DNA of 64,000 bases from JAAZBW01 sp035647855 (GCA_035647855.1 DASRMP010000042.1:1-64000); one strand, 5' to 3'. Shown: positions 25,773 through 35,531, numbered from the stretch's first letter. Numbers and translations are program-made. Notes: a model not told the origin generated them from the sequence alone.

Positions 25773-26752
25773 GCGTGCTGGTGACTGGCGGAGCGGGGTA
25801 CATCGGCGCCCACGTGGTCCGGCTTCTGCAGAAAGATGACGTCGAGGTCGTCGTCGTGGACGACCTTTCTTCATCCGAGCCCGAGCGGGTGGGCATCAGC
25901 CCGCTCATCAGGCTCGACATCTCCACCGCCGATGCGCCCGCCGTACTGGCGCAGGCAATGCGCGAGCATCGGGTGGAATCCGTCATCCACTTCGCGGCCA
26001 AGAAGCAGGTAGGCGAGTCGGTCCAGCGGCCGCTCTTCTACTACCGCCAGAATCTGGGTGGTCTGGTGAACGTCTTGGAGGCGATGGAGGAGACCGGCGT
26101 GAGGAAGATGATCTACTCTTCCTCAGCGGCGGTCTACGGTGAGCCGGAAGAGGCGATCATCCTTGAGGACTCCCGCACGAGCCCAATCAACCCCTACGGC
26201 CGGACGAAGCTCGTCGGCGAGTGGATCATGGAGGATTGCGAGCGCGCCTGGGGCCTGAACTGGGTGGCGTTGCGCTACTTCAACGTGGCGGGTTCTGGAT
26301 GGGATGACCTCGGTGACCCTGCCATCATGAACCTGATCCCGATGGTTCTCGATCGCCTCGAGCGTGGTGAGTCACCCCGCGTCTTCGGTGACGATTACCC
26401 GACGCCGGACGGCACCTGCATCCGAGACTATGTGCACGTCAAGGATCTTGCCGCCGCGCACATCGCGGCGATGGAAGCCCTTGAGGGGGAGCTCCAGCAC
26501 CACGTTTTCAATGTCGGCACCGGAACCGGGTCCTCGGTCAGGGAGGTCATCGACGCCGTCGGCGCCGCCTCCGGACTCGATACCACGCCCCTGGTCGAGG
26601 AGCGCCGCCCCGGCGATCCGCCCAAGCTGATCGCCTCATCCGAACGCATCGCCGAGGACATGGGATTCACCGCGCATCTGGGCCTCAATGAGATCGCCGA
26701 GTCCGCGTGGAGAGCGTGGCAGGCCGGGCCTCGCCGTATCGAGACGAGTTGA
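25769..26752 (+). CDS. galE: UDP-glucose 4-epimerase
   Basis: 327 residues, extended short-chain dehydrogenase fold. NAD-binding GGAGYIGAHVVRLL near residue 7, IYSSSAAVYG with the catalytic Ser, YGRTKLVGE with the Tyr-x-x-x-Lys pair, and NVGTGTGSSVREVID near the C-terminus. It interconverts UDP-glucose and UDP-galactose, the substrate of UDP-galactopyranose mutase (39183). The ATGA overlap with purE fixes the start. The downstream wall-polymer genes make a supply role for galactan likely. Confidence 0.94.
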   Translation: MSVLVTGGAGYIGAHVVRLLQKDDVEVVVVDDLSSSEPERVGISPLIRLDISTADAPAVLAQAMREHRVESVIHFAAKKQVGESVQRPLFYYRQNLGGLVNVLEAMEETGVRKMIYSSSAAVYGEPEEAIILEDSRTSPINPYGRTKLVGEWIMEDCERAWGLNWVALRYFNVAGSGWDDLGDPAIMNLIPMVLDRLERGESPRVFGDDYPTPDGTCIRDYVHVKDLAAAHIAAMEALEGELQHHVFNVGTGTGSSVREVIDAVGAASGLDTTPLVEERRPGDPPKLIASSERIAEDMGFTAHLGLNEIAESAWRAWQAGPRRIETS

Positions 26753-26758
26753 GGCCCG
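26725..26758. terminator. Possible bidirectional terminator galE / LCP
   Basis: CGGGCCTC (26725-26732) pairs with GAGGCCCG (26751-26758) across an 18-base loop, between two converging genes. A short T-run follows (GTCGTTTC). It is weak. Confidence 0.3.
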
Positions 26759-26764
26759 TCGTTT

Positions 26765-28048
26765 CTAGAATTGCCCCTCGAAGTCGGCGTCGGTGAGCTG
26801 ACCGGTGCGGAGCCGCTCGAAGAACTCGGGCGCCGCATCGGAAAGCAGTACCACGGAGCCGATGGCTCCGGCGTCGTAACCCATCGATGCGATGGGCGGG
26901 GTGCCTGTGAGGCCCTCGTCCCCGATGGCCTTGCGGAACGCGAGTCCGAGTCTGCCGAGTCCGATGACTCCGGTGCGCTCGCCCACGGTCAGCGAGCTGA
27001 CGCCGGCCGAGATCAGGCGGACTTGCCGCGCGGGGTTCACCAGAGTCCCTGGCGTCGCCGCCTCCCGGACGACCGCACCGATCACCTGCCGCTGCCGCGC
27101 GCCACGCCCGATATCGCCCAAGGGGTCCGAGTAACGCATTCGGGCGAATGCCAGCGCCGTGCGCCCGTCGGCTTCGTGACAGCCGGCGGTCCACACGAGT
27201 TCGGAGAGTTCGTCGTTGACGTCATAGTCGAGGCACAACTCGACTCCGCCGACCGCATCGACGACGTTCACGACCCCGCCCATACCGATCTCGACGTAGT
27301 GGTCGACCGTCAGTCCGGTCAGGCCCTCCACTGTCCTCACGAGCAGGGGAGCGCCGCCCCAGGCGTAGCTGGCGTTCAGCTTGTTGTCGCCGCTCTCGGG
27401 GATCGTGACGAGAGTGTCGCGTGGGAGGGAGATCATCGACGTCTGCCCGTTGCGTGCGCGGTGCAGCAGGATGATCGTGTCCGCGCGGTGTCCCTCTGTG
27501 CCGTCTGCGATCTGCCCGTCCGCGCGGGAGTCGCTGCCGACCAGAAGGTAGGTTGTTCCGGCAGTGCTCTTCGCGTCCGAAAGCGCCTCCACCCGCGTGA
27601 GCCGGGAATTCGCCCAGATGACCAGACTCACGGGCCATGCGAGGAGGAGCGCAAGGATGAGGGCGACGATGACACCCGGGCGGTGACGACGGCGACGGCG
27701 TGGTGCCCGGGGCGGGGGCGCAGAGGCACGGACGTCACGGCGGGACGGATAGCCGCCGTCGCCTCCGTGTCCGCCGTGTCCGCCAGGCGGTGGTGGTCCT
27801 TGCTGCAGGGGCGGCTGCGGCGCGGAGGCCCGATAGGTTGCCCGTGCGCCGTGGCTGTACCCGCTCGTCGCTCTGGCTGCGGCCGGCGGTGGCGCGGACT
27901 GCGAGTTGTTCTTGCGTGCTGCGGGGTGGTGCACTCGGGTGGGCCCGGATGCGGGCATGGCCTTCCCGACGGGTCGCGCGCCCTTCGCTGAAGGGCGCCG
28001 GCCCTTTCCCTGAGGGGCGAACGAAGGAACCTCGTCGTCGGGCCTCAT
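26765..28048 (-). CDS. LytR-CpsA-Psr (LCP) family glycopolymer ligase, copy 2
   Basis: 427 residues. A long Pro/Gly-rich cytoplasmic N-terminus (about 1-130), one membrane segment (VIVALILALLLAWPVSLVIW), then an extracytoplasmic LCP domain: TYLLVGSDSRAD, HRADTIILLHRA, SLPRDTLVTIP, NASYAWGG, VNVVDAVGGVELCLDYDV, RTALAFARMRYSDPLGDIGR. The Arg/Asp residues that grip the polyprenyl pyrophosphate are present. LCP enzymes transfer wall polymers from their lipid carrier to peptidoglycan. Its ATG overlaps the stop of the other LCP gene (ATGA), so the pair is one operon. Confidence 0.92.
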   Translation of the reverse strand: MRPDDEVPSFAPQGKGRRPSAKGARPVGKAMPASGPTRVHHPAARKNNSQSAPPPAAARATSGYSHGARATYRASAPQPPLQQGPPPPGGHGGHGGDGGYPSRRDVRASAPPPRAPRRRRRHRPGVIVALILALLLAWPVSLVIWANSRLTRVEALSDAKSTAGTTYLLVGSDSRADGQIADGTEGHRADTIILLHRARNGQTSMISLPRDTLVTIPESGDNKLNASYAWGGAPLLVRTVEGLTGLTVDHYVEIGMGGVVNVVDAVGGVELCLDYDVNDELSELVWTAGCHEADGRTALAFARMRYSDPLGDIGRGARQRQVIGAVVREAATPGTLVNPARQVRLISAGVSSLTVGERTGVIGLGRLGLAFRKAIGDEGLTGTPPIASMGYDAGAIGSVVLLSDAAPEFFERLRTGQLTDADFEGQF

Positions 28049-29403
28049 GTGGCGTTCTCCTTGGTGCAACTGTCAGCCGGGTCCGGCGGTTCCGGGCTCA
28101 CCGCGAACTCCGGGTCGCCGGCATCGGTCGACTCGGCGTCCGATTCGTCCTCGATGACTGCAGGCTCCGCGATCTCCTCGGCCGGCGCAGTTACCTCGGG
28201 CGGTGGTGTCGGATCGCGCTGCGACCACATTGGCACGCCTGCCTGTGCGATGAGGTAGCCCGCGCCGGAAATGGCGGAATCGAGCGGCTCATCTGCCAAT
28301 AGCGACTCCCAGACGTACGGTACGTAACTTCTGGATACGGCAACGCGGTTCCCCGCCCAGTCGAACGGCATGGTCACCAACGTGATCGACTCCGAATTGA
28401 TCCCGGAGAGTGCGTTCGCGAGGCCGATCAGCTGAGGGATGTCCCCGAAGCCCTCGCTGGTGGTCAGCGTTTGTGTGGATACGTCAAGAACCCGATAGAG
28501 GCGGATGGGATCGGTGAGAAGCCGAGAGCTCAGTGCCTCCTCGATGATCTTCATCACGATGTCCTGTTGCCGCCCGATGCGTGAGATGTCCGAGCCGTCA
28601 CCGAGGCTCTTGCGTGCGCGCGCGAGGCCGAGGGCGTCGTGACCATCGAGGAGCCTGCAGCCGGCCTCGAGTTCGAGATCCGCGCGCGGGTCCACGATGT
28701 CCTCCGGGATGTACATCGCGATGCCCCCGAGGGCGTCGACCACGTTTATGAATCCGGTGAAGTCCACCACCACGAAGTCGTCGATGTAGATTCCCGTGAG
28801 CTCCTCAACCGTGAGGATCGCGCACGCGGCGGCGGCTCCCACATCGCCACTTGCGCCTCCTATCGCGAAAGCGCTGTTGAACATGGCGTTGGTCTGCGGC
28901 CGCGACATGGTGCCGTCAGGGAGTCTGCAGGCGGGGATGTCGACGAGGGTGTCGCGAGGAATCGACACGATGTCCACGTGGCTCCGGTCCGCAGAGATGT
29001 GCGCGAGCATCGTGGTGTCCGCCCTCATGCCCCCGGTGTCCCCGGAACCGTCGAGCGCCGCATTGTCGCCGCCCCGGCTGTCAGAGCCGAGCACCAGCAC
29101 GTTCAAAGCACGGCCGGCCGCCGGGTCGCCATACGCTTCGGTGGGTTCGGGCGTCGGCATGGTCGGCCGGGCGGTGCCCAGGAACTCATCGATGTTGGGC
29201 TGCTGAATGTTGCCCTGGAGCCGGTTGTAGCCCAGCCCGAATCCGGCCGTGGAGAAACTCAGGATGAAGATGAGGGTGGTGGCGAGTACACGCAGCGTGC
29301 GACGGCCGTGGACCGGCTTGGCGGAGTGGCGCACGGGACGCTGGCGCTCCGCTCGGGCGCCGATGCGCTCGCGGGGCTGCCTATCTTCAGCGTCCTGGGC
29401 CAT
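28045..29403 (-). CDS. LytR-CpsA-Psr (LCP) family glycopolymer ligase, copy 1
   Basis: 452 residues from the ATG at 29403 (the frame is open 28 codons further but without features). Basic cytoplasmic N-terminus, one membrane segment (LRVLATTLIFILSFSTAGFG), LCP domain with NVLVLGSDSRGGDN, RADTTMLAHI, SIPRDTLVDIPAC, NSAFAIGG, INVVDALGGIAMYIPEDIVD, DALGLARARKSLGDGSDISR, and an acidic Thr/Ala/Glu C-terminal tail. It probably transfers a wall glycopolymer to peptidoglycan. Two LCP genes in tandem, beside galactan-type transferases, suggest different polymers or acceptor sites. Confidence 0.93.
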   Translation of the reverse strand: MAQDAEDRQPRERIGARAERQRPVRHSAKPVHGRRTLRVLATTLIFILSFSTAGFGLGYNRLQGNIQQPNIDEFLGTARPTMPTPEPTEAYGDPAAGRALNVLVLGSDSRGGDNAALDGSGDTGGMRADTTMLAHISADRSHVDIVSIPRDTLVDIPACRLPDGTMSRPQTNAMFNSAFAIGGASGDVGAAAACAILTVEELTGIYIDDFVVVDFTGFINVVDALGGIAMYIPEDIVDPRADLELEAGCRLLDGHDALGLARARKSLGDGSDISRIGRQQDIVMKIIEEALSSRLLTDPIRLYRVLDVSTQTLTTSEGFGDIPQLIGLANALSGINSESITLVTMPFDWAGNRVAVSRSYVPYVWESLLADEPLDSAISGAGYLIAQAGVPMWSQRDPTPPPEVTAPAEEIAEPAVIEDESDAESTDAGDPEFAVSPEPPDPADSCTKENAT

Positions 29404-29480
29404 CTCACAAGAGTATCCGGGCCCGGTTGCCACCGGTGAGGTTAGTCCGGGAATGCCCCCTCCTGGGTAGGGTGGTTTGC

Positions 29481-30452
29481 ATGACATCGGCTGCCGAATC
29501 TGAGCGGGAGCCCCGGGTGGTGGCCGTGGTGGTGGCCTACAACCGGTCGGCGCTCCTCTCCCAAGCGCTCGACGGTCTTGCCGCGCAACTCAGGCGGCCC
29601 GCTGCTGTGGTCGTCGTCGACAACGCGTCGACGGATGACTCGGGTGCGGTTGCGGCGGCGCACTCGGCAGTGACTGAAGTGGTGACCATGCCCTGCAACA
29701 CGGGGGGCGCGGGTGGTTTCGCGGCCGGCATTGCCCGCGCGGTTGTCACTCACAGGGCGGACCTGGTGTGGATCATGGACGATGACACCGTGCCGGGCCC
29801 GTCGGCGCTTCTCGAGTTGCTCCGCGCCCGTTCGGCATACCGGGGCACGCCCGCGGTGCTTGCCTCGCGTGCTGACTGGCACGATGGCCGCGAGCATCCG
29901 ATGAACGCGCCGCGTGAGCGTGTGGGAGTCTCCCGGGAGCTCAGGGACAACGCACTCGCGGTGGGGGCGAAGCAGATCCGCTCGTCCTCGTTCGTGTCGA
30001 TCCTCATCGATTCGCGCGCGGTCCGTGAGGACGGGCTGCCGGAGGCCGGCTACTTCCTCTGGAACGACGACTTCGAGTACACGGCCCGGCTTCTGCGCGA
30101 TCGGGTGGGGCTGTACGTGCCGGCCAGCCGGGTGACCCACCTCACCAAGGTGTTCGGCGCGTCGAATGCGGATCCCGGCCCGAGGTTCTTCAACGAGGTG
30201 CGCAACAAGTTGTGGCTCTTCACCAGGTCGGACGCGTTGGGCGCGGCGGATCGCGTGCTGTACGCAGGTTCGTCGCTCAGGCGGTGGGCGGCAACCCTCG
30301 CGCGGTCGGACGATCGCAGAGCATTGCTCGGCCACCTCCGCCGCGGTGTCAGCGCCGCCGCCGAACCGCCGCCGTCGACTTCCGAGGTGCTGGCGGGGAC
30401 TCCGGTGGAAGGCGACGTCCGCGCCATTCTGTCCGAGGTGTCGCATGCCTGA
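29481..30452 (+). CDS. GT2 glycosyltransferase, GlfT1-like (galactofuranosyl/rhamnosyl type)
   Basis: 323 residues. VVAYNRSALLSQAL opens the GT-A fold, VVDNASTDDSG follows, and LVWIMDDDTVPGPSAL holds the metal-binding DDD. FLWNDDFEYTARLLRD is the acceptor-side motif seen in the GlfT1/rhamnosyltransferase branch of GT2. In mycobacteria GlfT1 adds the first galactofuranoses to the decaprenyl-linked primer, next to the Wzm/Wzt exporter. The ATG at 29481 is chosen because AGGGTGG precedes it. It is divergent from the LCP operon, and its stop overlaps the next gene by 8 bases. Confidence 0.85.
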   Translation: MTSAAESEREPRVVAVVVAYNRSALLSQALDGLAAQLRRPAAVVVVDNASTDDSGAVAAAHSAVTEVVTMPCNTGGAGGFAAGIARAVVTHRADLVWIMDDDTVPGPSALLELLRARSAYRGTPAVLASRADWHDGREHPMNAPRERVGVSRELRDNALAVGAKQIRSSSFVSILIDSRAVREDGLPEAGYFLWNDDFEYTARLLRDRVGLYVPASRVTHLTKVFGASNADPGPRFFNEVRNKLWLFTRSDALGAADRVLYAGSSLRRWAATLARSDDRRALLGHLRRGVSAAAEPPPSTSEVLAGTPVEGDVRAILSEVSHA

Positions 30453-31272
30453 GTTCTCGGTCCTGCTGCCCGTGTATGCCGGCGACGTGGCACCCCACTT
30501 CGCCCGCGCCGTCGAGTCCGTGACCGTGGACCAGGAACTGCGCCCCGCTGAACTGGTCATCGTGCGTGACGGGCCCGTGGGGGATGACCTTGAGGCGGTG
30601 CTCCTGGCCGCCGAGTCCGGTGAGATGACGGCAGGAGTCCCGGTTCGGGTGGTCCGGCTGGAGGTCAACGGTGGGCTTGCCGAGGCTCTCGAGGTGGGTC
30701 TCGGGGAGAGCACACACGAGATCGTGGCACGCGCCGACGCCGACGATGTCTCTCTTCCGGCGCGTTTCGCCCGTCAGGTTCCTCTCGTGGAGGTTGATTA
30801 CGACCTGCTCGGCAGTGCAATCACCGAGTTCAACGATGACGAGAGCGACCTCGGTGACGCACGCGAACTCCCTCTCGACTCCGAGGAGATCGCCCGGGTC
30901 GCCCGCTTCCGCGATCCCTTCAACCACCCGAGCGTTGTGTACAGGAAGAGCGCGGTCGCCCGCGCCGGCGGGTACGAACGCCTCGACAAGATGGAGGATT
31001 ACTGGCTCTTCGTTCGCATGATCAACCACGGTGCGCGAACCGGTAACCTCCCGGAATCACTCGTCCTGTACCGCGTGGGTCAGGGCGCCTACAAGCGGCG
31101 CGGCGGACGGAGAATGCTCCTTTCCGAACTCGGGCTGCAGCGCCGCATGCTCGGCGCCGGATACGTCAGCCCACTGCAGGCCGCCCGAAACGTGGTGGTG
31201 CGGGGCGGGTATCGCCTGATCCCGACATCGGTCCGCGAGCGGCTCTATCGCAGCTTCGTACTGGGGAGCTGA
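30445..31272 (+). CDS. GT2 glycosyltransferase
   Basis: 275 residues, a single GT-A domain: FSVLLPVYAGDVAPHFARAV at the start, ELVIVRDGPVGDDLE, ARADADDVSLPARFARQV (metal DxD) and NHPSVVYRKSAVARAGGYE, the arrangement of AmsE/EpsE-like exopolysaccharide transferases. The sugar donor cannot be predicted. It starts 8 bases before the previous stop (ATGCCTGA), so it is translationally coupled to the GlfT1-like gene, and the pyruvyl transferase follows 12 bases later. Confidence 0.88.
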   Translation: MPEFSVLLPVYAGDVAPHFARAVESVTVDQELRPAELVIVRDGPVGDDLEAVLLAAESGEMTAGVPVRVVRLEVNGGLAEALEVGLGESTHEIVARADADDVSLPARFARQVPLVEVDYDLLGSAITEFNDDESDLGDARELPLDSEEIARVARFRDPFNHPSVVYRKSAVARAGGYERLDKMEDYWLFVRMINHGARTGNLPESLVLYRVGQGAYKRRGGRRMLLSELGLQRRMLGAGYVSPLQAARNVVVRGGYRLIPTSVRERLYRSFVLGS

Positions 31273-31284
31273 GGTCCGGGTACC

Positions 31285-32556
31285 ATGCGCGTCGCGATCG
31301 AGGTTGACATCGGCCAATCCGCATATCACGTCGGTGACGAAGCCATCGCGCACGGCGCCGTCTACCAACTCGGACGCCGGGGCATCACCGACATCGTTCT
31401 GCTGACGAGGGATCCGGAGCAGACTCGGTCTCTGCATCCCGAGACCGACGTCGCCCACACCCTGCGATTCCCCTGGTCGCCGGCCGACCGCGAGCGGTAT
31501 CTGAACGAGATCAAGAGGGTGATGGCGGGGGAGCGATCCGCACTCCCTGCGGACGATCAGGTGTTCGGTGTGATCGAGACGATCCGCGGTGTGGATGCGC
31601 TCTTCATCGCCGGCGGCGGCAACATGAACTCGCGGTACGGCTGGCTTCTCTACGAGCGAGCCGCCCTGGCCCATATCGCGGTTGCGCTCGGAAAACAGAT
31701 AGTAATCGGCGGGCAGACTCTCGGACCGGAACTCTCACCCGCGGACGCGGGCACGCTGCGAAACCTGCTGCGCAACGCTTCGCTGGTCGGACTGAGAGAG
31801 GACCACTCGCTCCGCCTCGCGAGAAAACTCGCACCCGGGCACGGAGGGTTGAGACCCTGCTTCGATGACGCCGCGGAGCTGCCACTTGCCGGTCTCGCCA
31901 GGGGCCGGGCTGTTGCCGACGTGATCGCCGCAACGTTCTCCCCGCCGTCGGGTTCATCGGATCGCGACGAGACAGCGATCACCTGTGCACGTGTGCTCGG
32001 CGTCGCCGCGGCAAGATTCTCCGTTCCGGTGCACTTCGTGCCCCACGTCAGCACTCCGGCACGTAGTGACGCCGATGCCGAGTTCCACCGCGCCGTGGGC
32101 AAGGCGATGACGGCGGAGTTCGTCTTCAGGCAGATTCGTCCCGCTCTCGAGACAGCGGCGGCGACGTATGCCGCGCGTGCGGTGGTGACCTCGCGTTATC
32201 ACCCGGTGGTGTTCGCCTGCGCCGTGGGTATTCCCGTGATCGCCATCGCTCCGGACGAGTACAGCCGGGTGCGGATGGAAGGCTGCCTTGCCAGATTCGG
32301 AATTGACCTGCACGTCCCGCTCACGGGGGAAGTCACCTCCGATGCGGCGATCGAGCAACTCGTGACGGCATGCATCGAGAGCGCCCGGCCGGCGTCGTTT
32401 CTCGCCGCCCACACGGCATGGTGGGACTCGATCGCCGCCGCGCTCGCTTCGACCGATGAGCGACGACGCAAACTGGTTCGGCATTTCCTTCGGTCCCGCC
32501 GGCATGACGCGAATCGGCTACGGGCGCGATTCGGAAGAACGCAGGCCGCACGATAG
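31285..32556 (+). CDS. Polysaccharide pyruvyl transferase family protein
   Basis: 423 residues with the family pattern: HVGDEAIAHGAVYQLGRRGI near the start, FIAGGGNMNSRYG, GGQTLGPEL, SLVGLREDHSLRLARKL and, near the C-terminus, VTSRYHPVVFACAVGIPVIA. Enzymes of this family transfer pyruvate from phosphoenolpyruvate to a sugar of a surface polymer; CsaB makes the pyruvylated sugar that SLH domains bind. It lies in an operon with two GT2 genes and 1.2 kb before an SLH protein, so a CsaB-like role is an attractive inference. Other family members act on exopolysaccharides. Confidence 0.8.
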   Translation: MRVAIEVDIGQSAYHVGDEAIAHGAVYQLGRRGITDIVLLTRDPEQTRSLHPETDVAHTLRFPWSPADRERYLNEIKRVMAGERSALPADDQVFGVIETIRGVDALFIAGGGNMNSRYGWLLYERAALAHIAVALGKQIVIGGQTLGPELSPADAGTLRNLLRNASLVGLREDHSLRLARKLAPGHGGLRPCFDDAAELPLAGLARGRAVADVIAATFSPPSGSSDRDETAITCARVLGVAAARFSVPVHFVPHVSTPARSDADAEFHRAVGKAMTAEFVFRQIRPALETAAATYAARAVVTSRYHPVVFACAVGIPVIAIAPDEYSRVRMEGCLARFGIDLHVPLTGEVTSDAAIEQLVTACIESARPASFLAAHTAWWDSIAAALASTDERRRKLVRHFLRSRRHDANRLRARFGRTQAAR

Positions 32557-32568
32557 TCCGGCTGACGC

Positions 32569-33543
32569 CTACGGGAGGTCGCCTCGCCGATTGCGGAGGC
32601 GGCTGAACGCCCGCCGTGTCATGTGAAGCGGATTCGTGCGTTCTGCGATGTAGCGCTCGAGGTCATCTATCCGGGCATGGAGGCTCCGTATCTCTCCCAG
32701 AACCTGCTCGGCCCTCTCATCGGCTCGATCGAGAGACGTCCGGGCGAGATCCGCCTGATACAGATACGGCCCGATCCGGGAACCTGCCGTGAGATCCGCG
32801 CGAATGGCCGAGGCGCGCGCCTGCTGGTCGTATCGGGCGTGCTCCTTGGCCTTCCCCAGGACGCTGTTGGCGGACGAACCGCTCGCGCCAGGCCGTTGGC
32901 ACCAGAGGGCCAGGGGCTCGTCGATGAGTTCGATCTCGTGAATGGACGCCACCCGGAGGTTGAATTCCCAGTCGCCGACTGCCGGGAGGCTTTCGTCGTA
33001 CATCCCCACCTCACTGTGGAGGCTGCGGCGGTAGAGGATCCCGATCGGCACGATCCGGTTGACTGCCAGGAGGTCCTGGATTGTGATCGCCTGGAGCTCT
33101 CCCCAGAACGGCACCCGGCCCGTCTCGACGAATTCGCCCTCGACCTCCCGTTCGTACCTGATCAGTATTCGGACGGCGACCATCGCGGTGTCCGGATGGG
33201 AGTCGAGGAAGCCGGCGGTCCGTTCAAGAAACTGCGGCTCCCACAGGTCATCGTCGTCGTGAACGCAGCAGTACTCCGAGTCGGAGGCCCAGATTCCGGC
33301 GTTCGTTGCCGCCTCCATCCCGGTCGATTCGGTGCGGTGCAGAACGGTCGTGCGCTCGCGAACGAAAGGCGGGCTATCCTCCACGACCGAGTCGACAATG
33401 GCCGGGTTGCCCGCGTCATTGACGATAGTCACTGAATAGTCGGTGAACGTCTGCTTTCCGATGTCGGCGAGCGCACGTCGCAGGAACTGCGAGCGGTTCC
33501 GGGTGCGGACTACTATGGCGACTTTCGGCAGGTCAGCAGTCAT
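32569..33543 (-). CDS. GT2 glycosyltransferase
   Basis: 324 residues from the ATG at 33543; the open frame upstream has no coding character. VAIVVRTRNRSQFLRRALAD, VTIVNDAGNPAIVD and CCVHDDDDLWEPQFLERT (DxD metal site) define the GT-A domain. The last ~60 residues (about 265-324) form a charged helical segment with a probable coiled coil (RTSLDRADERAEQVLGEIRS) ending in basic residues. It converges on the pyruvyl transferase gene and probably adds one sugar to the same polymer; donor unknown. Confidence 0.85.
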   Translation of the reverse strand: MTADLPKVAIVVRTRNRSQFLRRALADIGKQTFTDYSVTIVNDAGNPAIVDSVVEDSPPFVRERTTVLHRTESTGMEAATNAGIWASDSEYCCVHDDDDLWEPQFLERTAGFLDSHPDTAMVAVRILIRYEREVEGEFVETGRVPFWGELQAITIQDLLAVNRIVPIGILYRRSLHSEVGMYDESLPAVGDWEFNLRVASIHEIELIDEPLALWCQRPGASGSSANSVLGKAKEHARYDQQARASAIRADLTAGSRIGPYLYQADLARTSLDRADERAEQVLGEIRSLHARIDDLERYIAERTNPLHMTRRAFSRLRNRRGDLP

Positions 33544-33770
33544 GTCCGCCACTCTATGGGAGACGCATCCGGCTTGCAGGCGAGGTTGACCAAATACGCA
33601 ATACGAAGCCGGTCGTTCAAAGGCCGAAAGTACTCTACGGTGGCAATCGTGATTTCGCATAATGGCCCGGTGCGTTTTTCTCTGTCCCGCAGCCAACGCG
33701 ATCAACCGAGATGCGACGGCCGCTTTCCTCTACCGCTTCGCTGACAAGTTCTGAACGAAGGTCAACACAC

Positions 33771-35531
33771 ATGGTCCCCTCCCGCCTCTCCAGACGTCCC
33801 CTTGCCGCTGTCCTCGCGGTCACGCTCGGAACGGCAGTTCTCTCCGCACCGGCTTTGGCCACGACCGCTCCCGTTGAAGAGACGTCGCCCGGTGACGGCG
33901 TCGTGACGTTCGAGCTCACCACCGACGACGGCGATCTCACCGAGGTAGCGGAGTCCGGCCTTGAGTCACTTCCCTCAGGACTCGAAGACGAGGCTGCGCC
34001 CGCGACGACCGCCGCTTCCGAAGCTCACCTCGACGGACCGGCCGAGACGTCCGTCGACGACCTGTTGGTGCTCACCGAGCCCCTTGAGCCCGGTCCCTTC
34101 GTAGTCGTGGCACTCACCTGGCCTGCCGATGCCACCCTGGGTGACGACGCCGTCACGAACCTGCGGGTTCAGGAGGACGGCGAGTGGTCCGCCTGGTTGC
34201 CGCTCGACGTCGACCAGAACGCGCCGGAGGGGCAGACACGGTCCGGCACGGAGCCGTTCATCACGGGCACCGCCGAGGCCGTCCAGGTCCAGGTCAACGG
34301 TGCCGACGGGACTCTCCCGCCCGACCTTCGCCTGGACGTTGTCGCGCTCGACAATCCCGACACCGGTTCGCAGGCAGCTCAGGGCACCTTCGGCGTCGCG
34401 CCGAGGATGGTCCCTGCGGCGGCCGGTGCTCCGGCAGTCATCACCCGGGCGCAGTGGGGAGCGGACCCGCTCAGGGCGACCTGGCGTCCGGTTTCCTCGT
34501 CACTGCAGGGTGCCGTGATCCACCACACTGCTGGCACCAACAGCTACACGATTGCCCAGTCCGCCGGAATCGTCCGCGGCATTCACACCTACCACGCCGT
34601 CACGCGCGGGTGGGGCGACATTGGTTACAACTTCCTCGTCGACAAGTACGGCCAAATCTTCGAGGGCCGTGAGGGTTCGTACGCATCTCCGGCGAAGGAG
34701 ATGACTATCGGGGCGCACGCCGCCCCGCGCAACACGAACACGGTCGGAGTCTCCCTGCTGGGCGACTACACGCAAGTGGTTCCCACTTCCGCCGGCTACG
34801 ACGCCATCTACCGGGTGGTCAACTGGCGCTTCGACCTCGCCGGACTCGACGGCCGCGGCACCTACAAATTCAATGACGTCTCGACCGCCGTCCCGCGCAT
34901 CGTTGGCCACAAGGACGTTCCCGCCGCGAGTACGGTGTGCCCGGGCCCCCACATTTCGAACTGGCTGCCCACCCTGCGCAACCTGGTCGGTGCTCCGACT
35001 CCGGAGCCGATCTTCAGCGATTCCCATGCGAGTATTTACCAGAACGAGATCGAGTGGTTGGGACGCACCGGCATATCCACCGGATATCCGGACGGTACGT
35101 ACCGCCCGGCCGATCTGACGGAGCGCGGCGCGATCGCGGCCTTCTTCTACCGGATGAATGGCAGCCCGAGCCATACGCCACCAGAGGTTTCCCCCTTTGC
35201 GGACGTGCCGACCACGCACCAGTTCTACCGGGAGATCACGTGGATGCAGCAGACCGGGCTCTCGACGGGATGGCCGGACGGCACCTTCAGGCCGGATGAC
35301 CCAATGACCCGTGACGCGTTCGCCGCATTCCTCTATCGCTACGCGGGCGCGACCCAGACCTCAACCACGACGGGTTTCACCGATGTCCCGAGCGATTCCC
35401 AGTTCGCCAAGGAGATCACCTGGATGCGCACGAGCGGGATGAGCACCGGTTGGCCGGACGGCACCTACCGGCCGCTCCAGACCGTGAATCGCGAGACGAT
35501 GGCCGCGTTCATCTATCGCCACGAGAACTAA
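33771..35531 (+). CDS. SLH-anchored N-acetylmuramoyl-L-alanine amidase (PGRP type)
   Basis: 586 residues. Signal peptide at 1-31 ending ALA, a ~190-residue beta-rich region typical of actinobacterial PGRP proteins, then an Amidase_2 domain (about 225-400) with IHHTAG, RGWGDIGYNFLVDKYGQIFE and GHKDVPAASTVCPG, which supply the zinc His, His and Cys. Three SLH domains close the protein (about 415-586), each with the pattern F-D-V...E-I-x-W...G-Y/W-P-D-G-T-Y/F-R-P. It should cut the stem peptide from peptidoglycan while attached to a wall polymer. The ATG at 33771 follows GAAGG. Confidence 0.94.
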   Translation: MVPSRLSRRPLAAVLAVTLGTAVLSAPALATTAPVEETSPGDGVVTFELTTDDGDLTEVAESGLESLPSGLEDEAAPATTAASEAHLDGPAETSVDDLLVLTEPLEPGPFVVVALTWPADATLGDDAVTNLRVQEDGEWSAWLPLDVDQNAPEGQTRSGTEPFITGTAEAVQVQVNGADGTLPPDLRLDVVALDNPDTGSQAAQGTFGVAPRMVPAAAGAPAVITRAQWGADPLRATWRPVSSSLQGAVIHHTAGTNSYTIAQSAGIVRGIHTYHAVTRGWGDIGYNFLVDKYGQIFEGREGSYASPAKEMTIGAHAAPRNTNTVGVSLLGDYTQVVPTSAGYDAIYRVVNWRFDLAGLDGRGTYKFNDVSTAVPRIVGHKDVPAASTVCPGPHISNWLPTLRNLVGAPTPEPIFSDSHASIYQNEIEWLGRTGISTGYPDGTYRPADLTERGAIAAFFYRMNGSPSHTPPEVSPFADVPTTHQFYREITWMQQTGLSTGWPDGTFRPDDPMTRDAFAAFLYRYAGATQTSTTTGFTDVPSDSQFAKEITWMRTSGMSTGWPDGTYRPLQTVNRETMAAFIYRHEN

